Below are positions 9,443 through 20,760 of a DNA stretch of 64,000 bases, piece by piece; position 1 is the stretch's first letter, and each line of letters opens with the position of its first letter. The translations under genes were made by a program, and so were the position numbers. Origin of the DNA: Zanthoxylum bungeanum. Lineage: Eukaryota; Streptophyta; Magnoliopsida; Sapindales; Rutaceae. The stretch covers positions 1 through 64,000 of the forward strand of contig SKCR01001812.1 in assembly GCA_019454045.1 (NCBI GenBank), in the 5' to 3' direction. The notes beneath the pieces were generated by a model. That model was not told the origin of the DNA. It ran no database searches and saw only the letters and a program-made list of their open reading frames with translations.

Positions 9443-11206
9443 TGACCGGCGTAAACACACACGTATAACGCAAGCGCACGTATCGTTCAAGTAGTATAAA
9501 AATATCGATCCCACGAGGACTTAATTCCTACTATTGTTATTAATTATTGAATCTATTTATTTACAGATATCTAATTAAATGAAGAAGAGAATGATTGTTT
9601 GATTGGTTGAAAGTGGTTTTACAAAATAAATAAATAAATAAAAAGACAAAAGAAAATACTAAGGAAAATAACAAAAGACACAAAGATCTAGGGTTGTGAA
9701 TCCTTCTAATATCATTTAAAGATGAAGTGATTATCTTATAGTTGGGTAATATATTGATTTATTAACCTGGAACACTAAATTATGTGTAAGTCTCTGTCGA
9801 TGGTCAGACACAAATACCCAGTTTAACCCAATTGAACCATATGTCTATGTCAACCAAATTATCTGGATTCATTAGTTTAAGTCCCAATTATGGCCACCCC
9901 CGCCCGACAGGTATATTCCTATCCTGTAAGGAAATCTATTAAGGGTTATCTATCCTCAAGGAAGATCGTGGGTTATTAAGTCTAAGGCTGAAACCTAAAA
10001 TCCCTATGTCTAGTTCATTTTAGATTTACCAGATCAGTTTTATTAATGGCCAGTTAATGAAAAAGCATTAAGTTTAAGACTCAATAAATAAATCTTTATA
10101 TTACCCAAGCTATAATCTAACCCCTTATAAACCGGTGATATTGGATTTCATCACAACCCCAGATAACTGGCTTAGTTACGACACATATTTACAGGTGGTA
10201 AAAAAACTTAAATAAAATAAAAGACATAAAGTAAAATACTGAAAATGAAATACTGAAAGTAAATGCTAAAGTAAATACTGAAATTAAATACTGAAAATTA
10301 AATTGCTGAAAGTAAATTACTGAAAAGTAAATTGCTGAAAAGTAAATTGCTGAAAGTAAATTACTGAAAAGTAAAAACTGAAAATTAAAGAAAGAAAAGT
10401 ACTGTGCGTAAAAGTAAATTGCGGAAGTAAAAACTGAAAAGTAAAGAAAAGAAAATGCGAAAGCGAAAATTAATTACTAAAAGCTGTAAATAAACAAACA
10501 AGATATAATCTTCTTAGTATTCTTAAGGAATTCCTTAGAAGAAAGTATGAATTTTACAAATGAAATGGCTTGGTATTTATAGGCAAAATTTTGCCACCAT
10601 CAAATCATCAATCAAATAAATTATTAATTGCTCCACTAATTGCTTATCTAATTGCTCCACCAAATCCATTATTGCTCCACTAATTTCTTATCTTGTTTGG
10701 TGGTGATTTGATAATTTTTATTAATATTTATTAATTAATATTTTGCTTTGAAAATGATTGATAATGACTTTTAATAATTACACTCCACACACACTTCTGG
10801 ATGGTTCATCAATTTCGGTCATGAAATCATCAGAATTTGAAAATATTTTCTCTTTCAAAGTTGTAGATCTTGGAGTCTTCTTTAATCTGGAACTTGAATC
10901 AGCCCAATCCGATATCTGAGTAAGAAGTTATGCCCCAAAATACAACAGATGCGCAAAACTGGAATTTCCAAAACTGCACTTCGTCAAAAACGCCCCTTTC
11001 AAGTTTCCAATCTCAAAATTAATATATCAAGTCCAATAATTGCCATTATTTGACCCATATTTCATCCTAAATGATTTCATTGAGACCCGATATTATTTTA
11101 TCTGCAAATAAACTAAAAACACATCAAAAAGTTCATTAAACCCGAGAAACTAAATAAAATATTAAGTTAAAGGGGCGGTAAATATTGATATATTTTCCGC
11201 TCATCA
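9443..11206 (-). repeat. Gypsy-1 5' LTR
   Basis: 1764 bp, TGACCGGCG...CTCATCA, the direct repeat of 3766-5524. It contains the same AGTAAATTGCTGAAA array and TATA box. No genes. Confidence 0.93.
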
Positions 11207-11422
11207 TATGACTAGGGATATTTAATGATCAAACCTTAGTGGATTGATATTGTCTCATATCTTACAATCCGGAACTAATCATAAGGACTTTTATCATTTA
11301 TATATTCAAGTAATCTAATTACAAAATGATAAAATAGCAATTTCTTTGTCACATAGTTAATTTGTACAAAAACCACAATGTCTTTTACAAATAGTGACGC
11401 TATGGGTCATAATTGTCCAACA
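11207..11422 (-). repeat. Copia-A1 3' LTR, second segment (with TATGA TSD at 11207-11211)
   Basis: Resumes the copia-A LTR after gypsy-1 and ends ...TCATAATTGTCCAACA. It corresponds to 19315-19530 of the partner LTR. Confidence 0.9.
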
Positions 11423-11433
11423 ATCTCCCACTT
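11423..11433 (-). other. Polypurine tract of copia-A1
   Basis: The minus strand reads AAGTGGGAGAT directly before the TGTTGGAC LTR start, a typical copia polypurine tract. The same sequence is at 36401-36411 in copia-A2. Confidence 0.85.
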
Positions 11434-11436
11434 GGC

Positions 11437-13000
11437 CTATAGCCAGTCACTCAAGTATCTAACACTTGAACTATGTACATGTCGCTCAAACTTTTGCTGC
11501 GGAATAGCTTTCGTCAGCGGATCTGCAATGTTATCCTCTGATGCGACCTTCTCGATCTTCACATCACCACGATGTATGATCTCACGAATCAGATGGACAC
11601 GTCGAAGAACATGCTTGGATCATTGATGAGACCGCGGTTCCTTAGCCTGCGCTATAGCCCCGTTGTTGTCACAATACAATGGAACGGGCTTAGCTGCTAA
11701 CGGAACTACTCCTAATCCAATTAGGAATTTACGGATCCAAACTGCCTCTTTTGCTGCTTCAGCTGCAGCAATATATTCCGCTTCTGTTGTCGAATCGACA
11801 ACAGTCTCTTACTTGGAATATTTCTAGCTTACTGTTACGTTGTTCAAACAAAATATGTACCCAGATTGCGACTTACAGTCGTATTTATCGATTTGGAAAC
11901 TTGCGTCGGTAAACCCAATTACCTCAAGTTCTCTATCTCCATAGATTAAGAACGCATCCCCAGTTCGTCTAAGATACTTAAGGATGTTCTTAACCACAAC
12001 CCAGCGACCATCACCTGGATCGGCCTGATAGCGACTACACATGCTCAAAGCATATGAGACATCAGGTCGCGTACATATCATGGCATACATGATCGATCCC
12101 ACTACCGAAGCGAACGGGATCCGACTCATGTTGTCTCTCTCATCTTGAGTTTTAGGACACATGTCCTTAGATAGAGTGACACCATGGGACACTGGCAACA
12201 GTCCCTTCTTAGACTGTTCCATGTTGAATCTCTTCAACACTTTGTCAATGTACGTGCTCTGGGAGAGTCCAAGCAGCTTTCTAGATCTATCCCGATATAT
12301 CTTTATTCCCATAATAAAGGCTGCTTCTCCCAGATCTTTCATGGAGAATTTTAATGAAAGCCAAGCTTTCACCGATTGTAGCATGGGAATGTCATTACCA
12401 ATAAGCAATACGTCATCAACTTAAAGGACAATGAATGTTAGTGCGCTCCCACTAACCTTCTTATATACACAAGGATCATGCTCATTTTGAACGAAATCAT
12501 ATTATTTTATGATCTCATCAAAACATTGGTTCCAAGAACGCGATGTTTGCTTCAATCTATAAATGGATCGATTTAACTTGCAAACCTTGTCTGCATGTTT
12601 TGGTACGACAAAACCGTCAGGCTGTTGTATATAAACATCCTCCAAAAGGTTTCCATTAATGAAAACGATTTTGACGTCCATCTGCCATATTTTGTAATCG
12701 AAATACGCAGCAATAGCAAGCATTATCCGAATGGATTTAATCATGGCAACTGGTGAACAAGTTTCGTCATAATCGACACCATGTCGTTGATGATACCCCT
12801 TTGTTACAAGCCTAGCTTTGTACGTTTGTATATTTCCATCCATGTCGGTCTTCTTCTTGAAAACCCATTTGCAACCAATAGGCTTTACGCCTTCCGGTGC
12901 ATCAACCAGTGTCCAAACTTGGTTGGTGTACATGGAATCCATTTCGGATTTCATGGCATCTTGCCATAACCAGAGTCGATACCTTGTATCGCTTCCTCAT
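11437..13000 (-). pseudogene. Copia-A1 reverse transcriptase and RNase H remnant
   Basis: The RT part (12502-12954) shows GCKWVFKKK, KARLVTKGY, the catalytic-Asp region WQMDVK and IYRLKQ. The RT/RNase H part (11824-12408) shows ESPSTYIDKVL-type spacing, KYLRRTGD and GFTDASF, and downstream DSTTEAEYIAAAEA and YCDNNGAIA, ending in RYLSDWL and a TAG at 11437. The Tyr codon of the catalytic YVDD box has become TAA (12421-12423, minus strand), leaving VDD. More stops occur at about 11820. The order matches the Ty1/copia arrangement (PR-IN-RT-RH). Not functional. Confidence 0.92.
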
Positions 13001-14510
13001 ACGTAGCCTGTTCATCTTCCTCAATAAGATAATAATATCCAATGAGGTGAGATCAGAAACCCATACCTCTCAGTTGTTTTCTGACTCTCTCCGACCTACG
13101 CGGTTCTTGTGTATTCGAAGATTGTGGTACAGTCTCATCCCTGATGAACTGTTCATATTCCGTTAAGGAATCGGTGCCAGGAATAGTATCACTCCGATTT
13201 TCATCGAGTTCTACTTTCCTCCCACTTACCAATGCATTTAGGAATTCCTTTTCGAGGAAACAACATGTAGAGCAACAAATACTTTGTTCTCTTGTGGGTT
13301 GTAAAAGTAATATCCTTTGGTTTCCCTAGATAACCTACAAATAGACACTTATCCGATTTGGGTTCAAGTTTGGTACCATCCAAACGTTTAACGTATGCCT
13401 AGCAACCCCAAATCTTCAGGAATGAGAAACCCGGTTTCTTTCCTATCCATATCTCATATAGAGTCTGTCGAACAGACTTTGACGGAACCTTATTCAAAAT
13501 AAGTATTACACTGTACAATGCATATCCCTATAAGGAAATAGGTAGCTCAATGCGACTCATCATAGACCTTACCATGTCCAACAAAGTTCGGTTTCTCCAT
13601 TCGGACACACCGTTCAATTGAGGTGTTCCGAGAGGAGTCCAATGTGAAAGAATACCATACTCTTTCAAGTAATCGAGAAACTCATTGCTCAAGTATTCTC
13701 CACCACGGTCCGACCGTAATGTTTTAATACTTTTGCCAGTCTGTTTTTCTACTTCGTGTCGAAACTCTTTGAATTTCTCAAAGGTTTCAGACTTGTGTCT
13801 CATAAGATACACATAACCATAACGCGATGCATCATCCGTAAAGGTTACGAAGTATTCATATCCACCTCTAGCCTGGCTAGACATGGGCCCACATACGTCA
13901 CTATGAACGAGGGCTAACAGTTCGGTGGCACGTGCACATTTACCGCTAAAAGGTGTTTTAGGCATTTTGCCTAATAAACAAGATTCGCAGACGTCATATG
14001 AATTTGGATCAAATCCGTCCAAGTACCCACTCTTCGAAGGGTGGATATGCGAGTCTTGTTAATGTGTCCCAGACGACAATGCCACATATAAGTTTCATCT
14101 TTGTTACTTAATTTAAGCCTTTTGTTTGTTACATTATATGTTTGAGATTGATTTATATTCAAAATATAAAGACCATTATACACATCAGCACTGCATATCT
14201 CAATATCATTTTTATACATAAAACATCCAGTGTTTCTAAATACAAAAGTATACCCACATTGGGCTAAACAAGATACATAAATAATATTCATAGTCAAACT
14301 AGGTACATAATAACAGTCTGATAAGTTTAGTACATGCCCCGAGGGAAGTTCCAAAATATAAGTCCCAACGACCAAAACGACGACTCTAGTCCCATTTCTA
14401 ACTCGGAGGTCAATCTCTCATGAGGCCAGTCTCCTGCTAATCTGCAGATCCTGCACATCAGTACATATATGAGTACCACAACCAAAATCAAAAATCCAAT
14501 TTTTAAAACT
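13001..14510 (-). pseudogene. Copia-A1 protease and integrase remnant
   Basis: Protease: NWIFDF-GCGTHIC near 14470-14500, where the catalytic D(S/T)G reads DFG. Integrase: an N-terminal zinc-binding part (MWHCRLGHINKTRI, about 14060-14110) and a catalytic core (13528-14022) with HSDVCGP, FTDDASRYG, RSDRGGEY and the Glu in NGVSEWRNRT, so the D-D-E residues are present. The later segment KSDKCLFVGY (about 13350) is the post-core part typical of copia integrase. Stops separate the pieces. Confidence 0.9.
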
Positions 14511-14599
14511 AGAAGTAGACATGTTTATTTCTATAACAAACATACCTGAAGCCGGTGCCTTGCCCGCTTTGATTTCCTTCATGTGCGCCTTGTACTCAC

Positions 14600-15401
14600 G
14601 GCAGTCACGCTTCTAGTGACCCCGTTTGCCACACTGCAGGCATACATCTTGGGATTTGTCCTTTGCCTTCCCAGAAGACTTTGACGATTTGGCCTTGCTC
14701 TTCTTCTTCTTCTTTTTCTTCTTTACACCACCAGTAGCCTTCGGCCAAGTCTTGGGAGACTGAGATGTTGAAGCGAAGTGCGCCTCGTGTTTTTTGCCCT
14801 TCAATAGCTCTTTTTCTACTTCACGCAGCATTACCATCAACTCTCCAAGAGTATGGTCTTGGTTCATCATATTGTAGTTCATGATGAACCCACTCCAGCT
14901 GTCAGGAAGAGACTGCAAGATCAAATCTATAGAAGTCTCAGCCTCAAAGGTTATGCCTAGCTAACCTAGCTGTTCGATGTCAGCAATCATCTGCGACACA
15001 TGGTGCTCGACAGATGTACCCTCTGACATTTGATAGTGAAAGAACTTCTTCTGCAATTTATACCTTTGCAATCTAAGGTTAGATCGATGAAGGTCCTTCA
15101 ATTTTGCCATCATAGTATAAGGATCCAATCCCTTGTTCTGGCGATGAAATTGAGGGGTCATTGCAGCAAGCATGACTGATTGAGCAATTGAGTTGTCATT
15201 GTCATCGCTATGAGTCTTCCAAAGCTCAAGCTCAAGCGGCTACTCATTTCCGGACTTAGGCTCGAGATGTCTCTCTATCGTATAGAGCATTCACTCAGCC
15301 ACTAGGATAATCCTGAGGTTCATATCCCAGTCAGGAAAGTTCACACCATTAAAGACATTTTCGCCCATGATAATCTCTATAACCCCGATCTTTCCTGCCA
15401 T
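14600..15401 (-). pseudogene. Copia-A1 gag remnant
   Basis: The likely start is ATG at 15401 (MAGKIGVIEIIMGENVF). The N-terminal core has NFPDWDMNLRIIL. The 70-codon open piece at 14961-15173 and the 103-codon piece at 14613-14924 follow, with the matrix-like SLPDSWSGFIMNYN, LGELMVMLREVEK, a Lys run and a zinc knuckle CLQCGKRGH. The codon after this His, normally Trp, is TAG (14613-14615), and the expected final Cys follows (KRDC). Further stops lie near 15300 and 14960. Family: Ty1/copia gag. Confidence 0.9.
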
Positions 15402-17573
15402 CTTAATTGCAATAGTCTAACTATTCAATTAAATATTTTTGGGTACAGTCCAACTGTTACAAGAAAAAAAAAAATATTAGTCCAACTAATAAATATTTAA
15501 AATGACGAAATAATTTGAAAGCGCGTACTGGCAAGTATTTGAACGAAATTGCAAATTCAATACTAGCCTCCCACTATTTTTCGACGAGCCTCTAACCCTC
15601 TATTGAATACTCGGGAAACCTAGTTTCCTAGTGGGTTAGGATCCCGTTAAATAACACACAACCTTGACTTTGGCCAACAAGCTGTATGATATTTAACTAG
15701 GTAGATCTCTAAGATCAATTGGATCTCATCCAATTCCTAGATCCGGTAGGTGGACCTCCAAGTCCGAAACATATATACAATATATATGCCAATATATCCA
15801 ATATATTTTCCTAACCTTTTCCTCTGAATCAACTAAGCCTTGGCTTTGGCTCAACAAGCTTAATGATTCCAGTTAAGCGGGACCCATTGACCTTGGAAAA
15901 CTTCGTAATCCATGTCGATGAACAAGAAGTGACCTTGACTTTGGCCAACAAATCACAACTTGCCCAAGACATGCGATATGGAACAAAGCTTTCATGGTTC
16001 AAACACATCCGCGATGGACATTGATCTTGACTTTGGCCAACAAACCAATGCCAATCTTGGATCTTGAGAAAGAACCATTCAATGGAAGGAAAACGCTTAA
16101 TATTTGATTGAGGGTTTTTCGCGTAAATTGGCAACCAATTTATTATCTTTGATTAGGTCTCATCATACACCCTTAAGCATGCATTCTAAAAGCATAATAA
16201 GGCGCGATAAATAAAATAATAATGATATGCGGATGGATATCTCACAAATTGTTCCTAGAACAAATCACTTCCTTTCCTCTCCCCAGCTAGCACTATTCTA
16301 ACTTCTACCCAATTACATAATACAATAAAGAAACCTCATTACATTGAGGGGAATTGGTGAGAAGAGAATTACAAAGAGTCAAGAGATAAAGGCTGGACAC
16401 GCAGGTCCAATTTAATAAATTCTAAATTTATTACAACAATTTCCAAAATTGCCCTCACCCATCTAATATCCATCCGATATACATTATTCATACAATACAT
16501 CCATGTATTCACACAAAGCATGTTATTCAATCAATCTAATCCAATTAATTAATCTTTGAATTAAGTGATCATCCAATGTTCAAACAACGATTTGATTTGC
16601 GCGAGTCCAACTCGTTTAAGAATAAGTACTCAAAGTGCATATTCTTGAATTATATCGAACTACAATTTAAAATCCGATTTAATTTGTATTCAATACTAAT
16701 TCTTATTTAATTCCAAATTAAATAATTACACTTTATTAATGTCCTTTACGACTTAGATTCTAAATCTAATCTTAATGGGTCTCAAAGGCCAATTAACATC
16801 CAATGTTAATTAATTAAAGTCCAATGGGCTTTCAATTAATTTCTTAAGGCATGGGCTTTGGCAACCAAAGCCCAATAAGGAATCACCAATTGCCATAAAA
16901 TTAATTTTGGCCCATTAGGCCCAATTAATATTTAAAGGCCCATTAATTATATTTGGACTTATGGTATGGTTTTAGGCCCAATTTGGATCCAATCCAATTG
17001 TCCTAAACCAACTTGGCCCAACCAAGCCCATTAGGCCCAAATACAACAATTTTAGCCCAATTCCAAATTTAAGCCTAATTAATTAAATTCCAATATTCCA
17101 AATATCACAATTTATTTAATTAAAGTGTATAGCCATAATTAATTATTTAAATTAACATTTCCAAAAAACAATTTAATTAAATAATCATGCTTTAATCATT
17201 TTCAATACATGTCCAACATTATTGAAGCAAAATCAACTCATAATCATGCTCTTCTCATCACGGCAATTCATGCATTTTATCATCAATTTTGATTTCAATC
17301 CAATTAAATCACAAATCAATATATCTCATGCATTTTAAACACATCCAATGGTCTAAAAAAATCAAAATCACCATGAGCTACATAGGGTCTAACTTTGGCC
17401 AAGCTAGGGTAATTAGGAAAAAAATTTCTAATCAATTTTTCTCCAAATTAATCATGCATAACTCTAAGCTATCATAATCTAAGCATATCCAAACACTCAA
17501 TTTGATTAAATCATGCTCCAAGAAAAATACCCAAATTCAAGATTATGAATCCTAATTCATTTCATGCTTAAAT
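15402..17573 (-). other. Copia-A1 5' leader (untranslated)
   Basis: About 2.2 kb without credible coding sequence between the primer-binding site and gag. It holds four dispersed copies of a motif like TTGACTTTGGCCAACAA (15664-15680, 15836-15856 degenerate, 15933-15951, 16026-16042) and a group of hairpins at 16704-16810. The same layout recurs in copia-A2 (about 40220-41400). The 101-codon minus ORF at 15829-16134 overlaps the repeats and resembles nothing I know. Confidence 0.75.
16704..16810. repeat. Hairpins with 3-nt loops in the copia-A leader
   Basis: Three perfect inverted repeats: 16704-16724 (arms TATTTAATT/AATTAAATA, loop CCA), 16753-16769 (TTAGATT/AATCTAA, loop CTA) and 16792-16810 (ATTAACAT/ATGTTAAT, loop CCA). 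Arms and loops follow the same design as the LTR array at 2620-2937. They are partly preserved at about 41270-41370 in copia-A2. Confidence 0.8.
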
Positions 17574-17588
17574 TGGCTCATGATACCA
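17574..17588 (-). other. Primer-binding site of copia-A1, initiator tRNA-Met type
   Basis: The minus strand reads TGGTATCATGAGCCA one base from the 5' LTR. This is the usual plant copia site (TGGTATCAGAGC) with a small variation. Confidence 0.85.
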
Positions 17589-17589
17589 T

Positions 17590-19530
17590 TGTTGGGTTCT
17601 CTAAGAACATTGCCAAGGATCTAATAAGCATAAAACATGTGAATACTCGAAGTAAGAATGCAGAAGAATACTTATAACGATCAGTTAATGGATGTAGAGA
17701 ATAACAAAAATTTTCCTAGCTTTGTGTAGTGCTCCAAGCTCTCTTTGATTGTATGTTTAGCTCCAAGCTTTGTTGTTTTGAATTCCAAACTCAAGAGATG
17801 TTTCCCTATCACATTTGTAGACTCCTTTAAGTGCTAGCTATGGAAGAAATATTGCAACAAAATTCTTCCCTTGGTGTATGTAACTCACGGCAATTTAGAG
17901 AGCAAAGAGAGGGAGAGTTTCACGGTGAAGAGAGAAGAAAAAGGAATGAAAAAGTGTGAAGTGTGAATGATTTTCCAAAATCAAAAATTCATATGCAAAT
18001 CCAAGATTTGGTAAAAGTCATTCACCTTTTCAAAGTTGAGTGTTTTACAAGCCATCACCAACAACTTCCATCAAGCAAAAGTTTGATAAAGTTGACTAGG
18101 TGATGTGACTTGTGGTGGGCCCCACTTGATTCAAAATCCGAGTGGTCCTGCAAACAAATTCCGAGCTCGAGTTCGTTAATTTCGAATTAACGAATTTTCC
18201 GTTGCGACTTAATTAAATCAAATTTAATTAAATAATTATGCCTAGCAAAATTACTATTAAAGTCGCTCGCGAATTAATTCTATATTAATTCGTTCGCCCG
18301 AATTAAAATCCAATTCTAATTCCGTCATGAAATCTAATTTCATTTAATATATCGAATATTTTATTTAATCGATTAATTACAAATTAATCGTTCTCTCTCT
18401 ATTAATTGAATTTTATCCCAGATAAATTTTTACCGTAATTAATCCCAGATTAATTTTCTCTCTCTCATAATTAATCCCATATTAATTATGTTCGAGTCAA
18501 ACGTCATCGGTGAATCTTCGGGAAGTGACCCAGGAGATCCCTGGATATGTTGGCAGTAAATCCGGTCGTTGGACTATCCGAACACTGCGTACCCGGTACA
18601 ATATTTTTACCGATTTACAAGACATGGTTGGCTTCTAGCAAAGCACCGTGCCTACCCAATTCTCCAGAAATATTCTTTAAGGAATATATAATCTTTGTCA
18701 GGCGTAGTATACATAGTATTACGTATTGCGATCCAGTATCAGATGTCACATGTAAGGCCTGGGGCTGGAATAGTGTCTGCCCCGTACGAAGCATATATCA
18801 GGTCACAAGCAACTAGTCTTTATAATCGGATAATCATGACCTTGTCATATTATCCCGATAGTTACAACATAATAGAGAACCAGTTCTGTATCCCTGCCTG
18901 ATCATCATCTCCATATGACTGAAGTGATACTTCCGTCTTGACATTACACCCAATACACTACGACTCTCAATAAACCCAGAAGAGGCGTACACAGAACCTT
19001 TTAAAGTCTCGGACGACCAAAACTAAAACGTATTGATTATCGCAAGTATTAGCGATGCAAGTTTCAGGTTAAGACCAAATACACCTACCCTGAATCGGAT
19101 TCCCATAGACAAATAGTCATACTACCAACGGGATTCCGAGGGGTCTATCCAGAGCGAAGCTGTTCCCGTACCATCGGTAAACACAACATCCTATCACAAT
19201 TGTATAAGTATCCAATACTTAAATATATGAGAACTATGCTGTTATGCTCCCACAACGCGCACAAGTGCAATACTAGTCTATTCCGTATTATCGATGTCCA
19301 GTCTCGATAATACTACGACTAGGGATATTTAATGATTAAACCTTAGTGGATTGATATTGTCTCATATCTTAGAATCCGGAACTAATCATAAAGACTTTTA
19401 TCATTTATATATTCAAGTAATCTAATTATAAAATGATAAAATAACAATTTCCTTTGTCACATAGTTAATTTGTACAAAAACCACAATGTCTTTTACAAAT
19501 AGTGACGCTATGGGTCATAATTGTCCAACA
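17590..19530 (-). repeat. Copia-A1 5' LTR
   Basis: 1941 bp, TGTTGGGTTC...TTGTCCAACA, intact and matching the split 3' LTR. It contains a copy of the hairpin array at about 18170-18490. The flanking ATATC is at 19531-19535. Confidence 0.93.
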
Positions 19531-19535
19531 ATATC

Positions 19536-19952
19536 GTCATTAGTTTGAGGGTGTACATACGAAACTCATTAGTGTACATTGACAAGTATACACCTAGAAC
19601 ACGTCTTAATCCAATATCGTCATTAGGGTGAGGATAAGAAACAGTTCAGGACCAAACTATGAGTCACATGAATGTGATTGACCTTGGAGGTTTACCTAAT
19701 GAGTTTATAAAGGCCAAGACCGTCGATAGTGTGAGGCTGGAGTATATGTCATGGGATCCACTTCCTTCTATAAAATTTTGATAGTCAATATCTATTTTTT
19801 TGTTAAGGGTGATTACAGAATTACATAAAGTAGTGGAATGGTACTAATAGATTTAAAATTTCATAATCAATTAGTATTATTATTTTAAAATGAAAAATGT
19901 TCCACTACTGTTTTGAAATGTTGTCTTGTAGACGGTTGCCGCTAATCCATTG
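19536..19952 (+). other. Unassigned stretch before copia-B gag
   Basis: No ORF of interest. The phrase 'ccaatatcgtcattag' appears near 19609 and, as 'atatcgtcattag', at 19531. This could be the leader or the decayed 5' LTR of copia-B, but I could not match it to the family-C LTR copies. Confidence 0.4.
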
Positions 19953-20760
19953 ATGAGACTTTTGGATACCAATAAGCTAAAATGAGCCGATAACTATTTC
20001 AAATGGGAAATGAATATATGCCTTGTCTTGGAGTTTTAAAAATTGACTTATGTCGCTGTCAATCCACTGTCTATTGAAATCGATCATGACTCCACTCCAG
20101 AAAAGCAAGAAACTTTTAATAGATGGAAGGATGATAACCTGAAGGTGAAATCCTACATCTTGGGATCGATGGTTCCAGATTTGCTGAGACAGTACATAGA
20201 GGTACCAGATGCTTGGAGCATCATGCAAACACTCAAGGAGTTGTTCGAGAAAAATCAAGAGATCGAACTTTATCGAAGATCTAAGGAATTGTTATGTGCT
20301 GAACTCAAGGATGGATGAGCTCTCAGCATTCATGTTTTGAACATGATCGACCAGATTCGATACTTGGAACGACATGGCATTGTGATTGATGAACGGCTGG
20401 GCCATAATTTGATTATGTCTTCTTTGTCTGGATCTTATGATGGCTTTGTGTTAAACTTCCATATGCACTTGATGCAAGCCTGCTATGAAGAACTTCATAA
20501 CATGTTACGTATGATGAAGCATGATATGAGAAAAGACCACCCCATTTTGTACCTCAATGATGGAGCTAGCTCTTCGAAGACTTCTGGGAAGTCAAAGAAA
20601 ATAAAGATGGGGAAGAAGAAGATTGCAAAGGAGAATTCTAAGAAGCGCAAAGGCGAAAAATCGGAAATAGCTCGTGATCAATGTCTACACTGTAAGAAGT
20701 CTGGACACTAGAAGAATGACTGTCCAGAGCTGATAGGAAACGCAGGACCCTCAGGTACGC
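19953..20760 (+). pseudogene. Copia-B gag remnant
   Basis: Starts with MRLLDTNKLK, typical of copia gag. Open pieces follow at 20043-20318 (the 'ADNYFKWEMN' region is just before) and 20337-20711, with SSLSGSYDGFVLNFHM and LHNMLRMMKHDMRK. The basic tail leads to a zinc knuckle CLHCKKSGH, then TAG at 20709-20711 where Trp is expected, then KNDC. The stop near 19985 and the one at about 20296 also break it. It is related to the gag of the 57476 element. Confidence 0.88.

Larger units (their letters stand above)
3766..11206 (-). mobile_element. Gypsy-1, non-autonomous Athila-type element carrying a LOG-like ORF
   Basis: A minus-strand LTR element inserted in the left LTR of copia-A1. Its LTRs are 3766-5524 and 9443-11206. 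They are nearly identical, the differences I saw being mostly single-base indels, so this is probably the youngest insertion here. The internal region is only about 3.9 kb. A perfect tRNA-Asp primer-binding site lies at 9419-9436 and the polypurine tract beside the left LTR. The internal region holds a gag-like remnant, a short linker remnant, an ORF2 trace and the LOG-like ORF. I see no protease, reverse transcriptase or integrase, so it must have moved using another element's enzymes. Confidence 0.93.
2028..19530 (-). mobile_element. Copia-A1, full-length Ty1/copia retrotransposon
   Basis: A complete but decayed copia element on the minus strand. It has a 3' LTR on the left (split by gypsy-1), gag and pol at 11437-15401, a leader, an initiator tRNA-Met type primer-binding site at 17574-17588, and a 5' LTR at 17590-19530. 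The 5-bp TSD ATATC flanks it. The two LTRs differ at several per cent of positions by eye, so the insertion is not recent. Without the nested gypsy-1 it is about 10 kb. Every coding domain carries stops, so it is not autonomous. Confidence 0.92.

Noticed and set aside
14690..14720. The Lys run in copia-A gag as a sign of a host nuclear protein
   Set aside because: It lies in the basic tail before the gag zinc knuckle, where copia gag is normally Lys-rich; the run comes from a CTT/AAG microsatellite.
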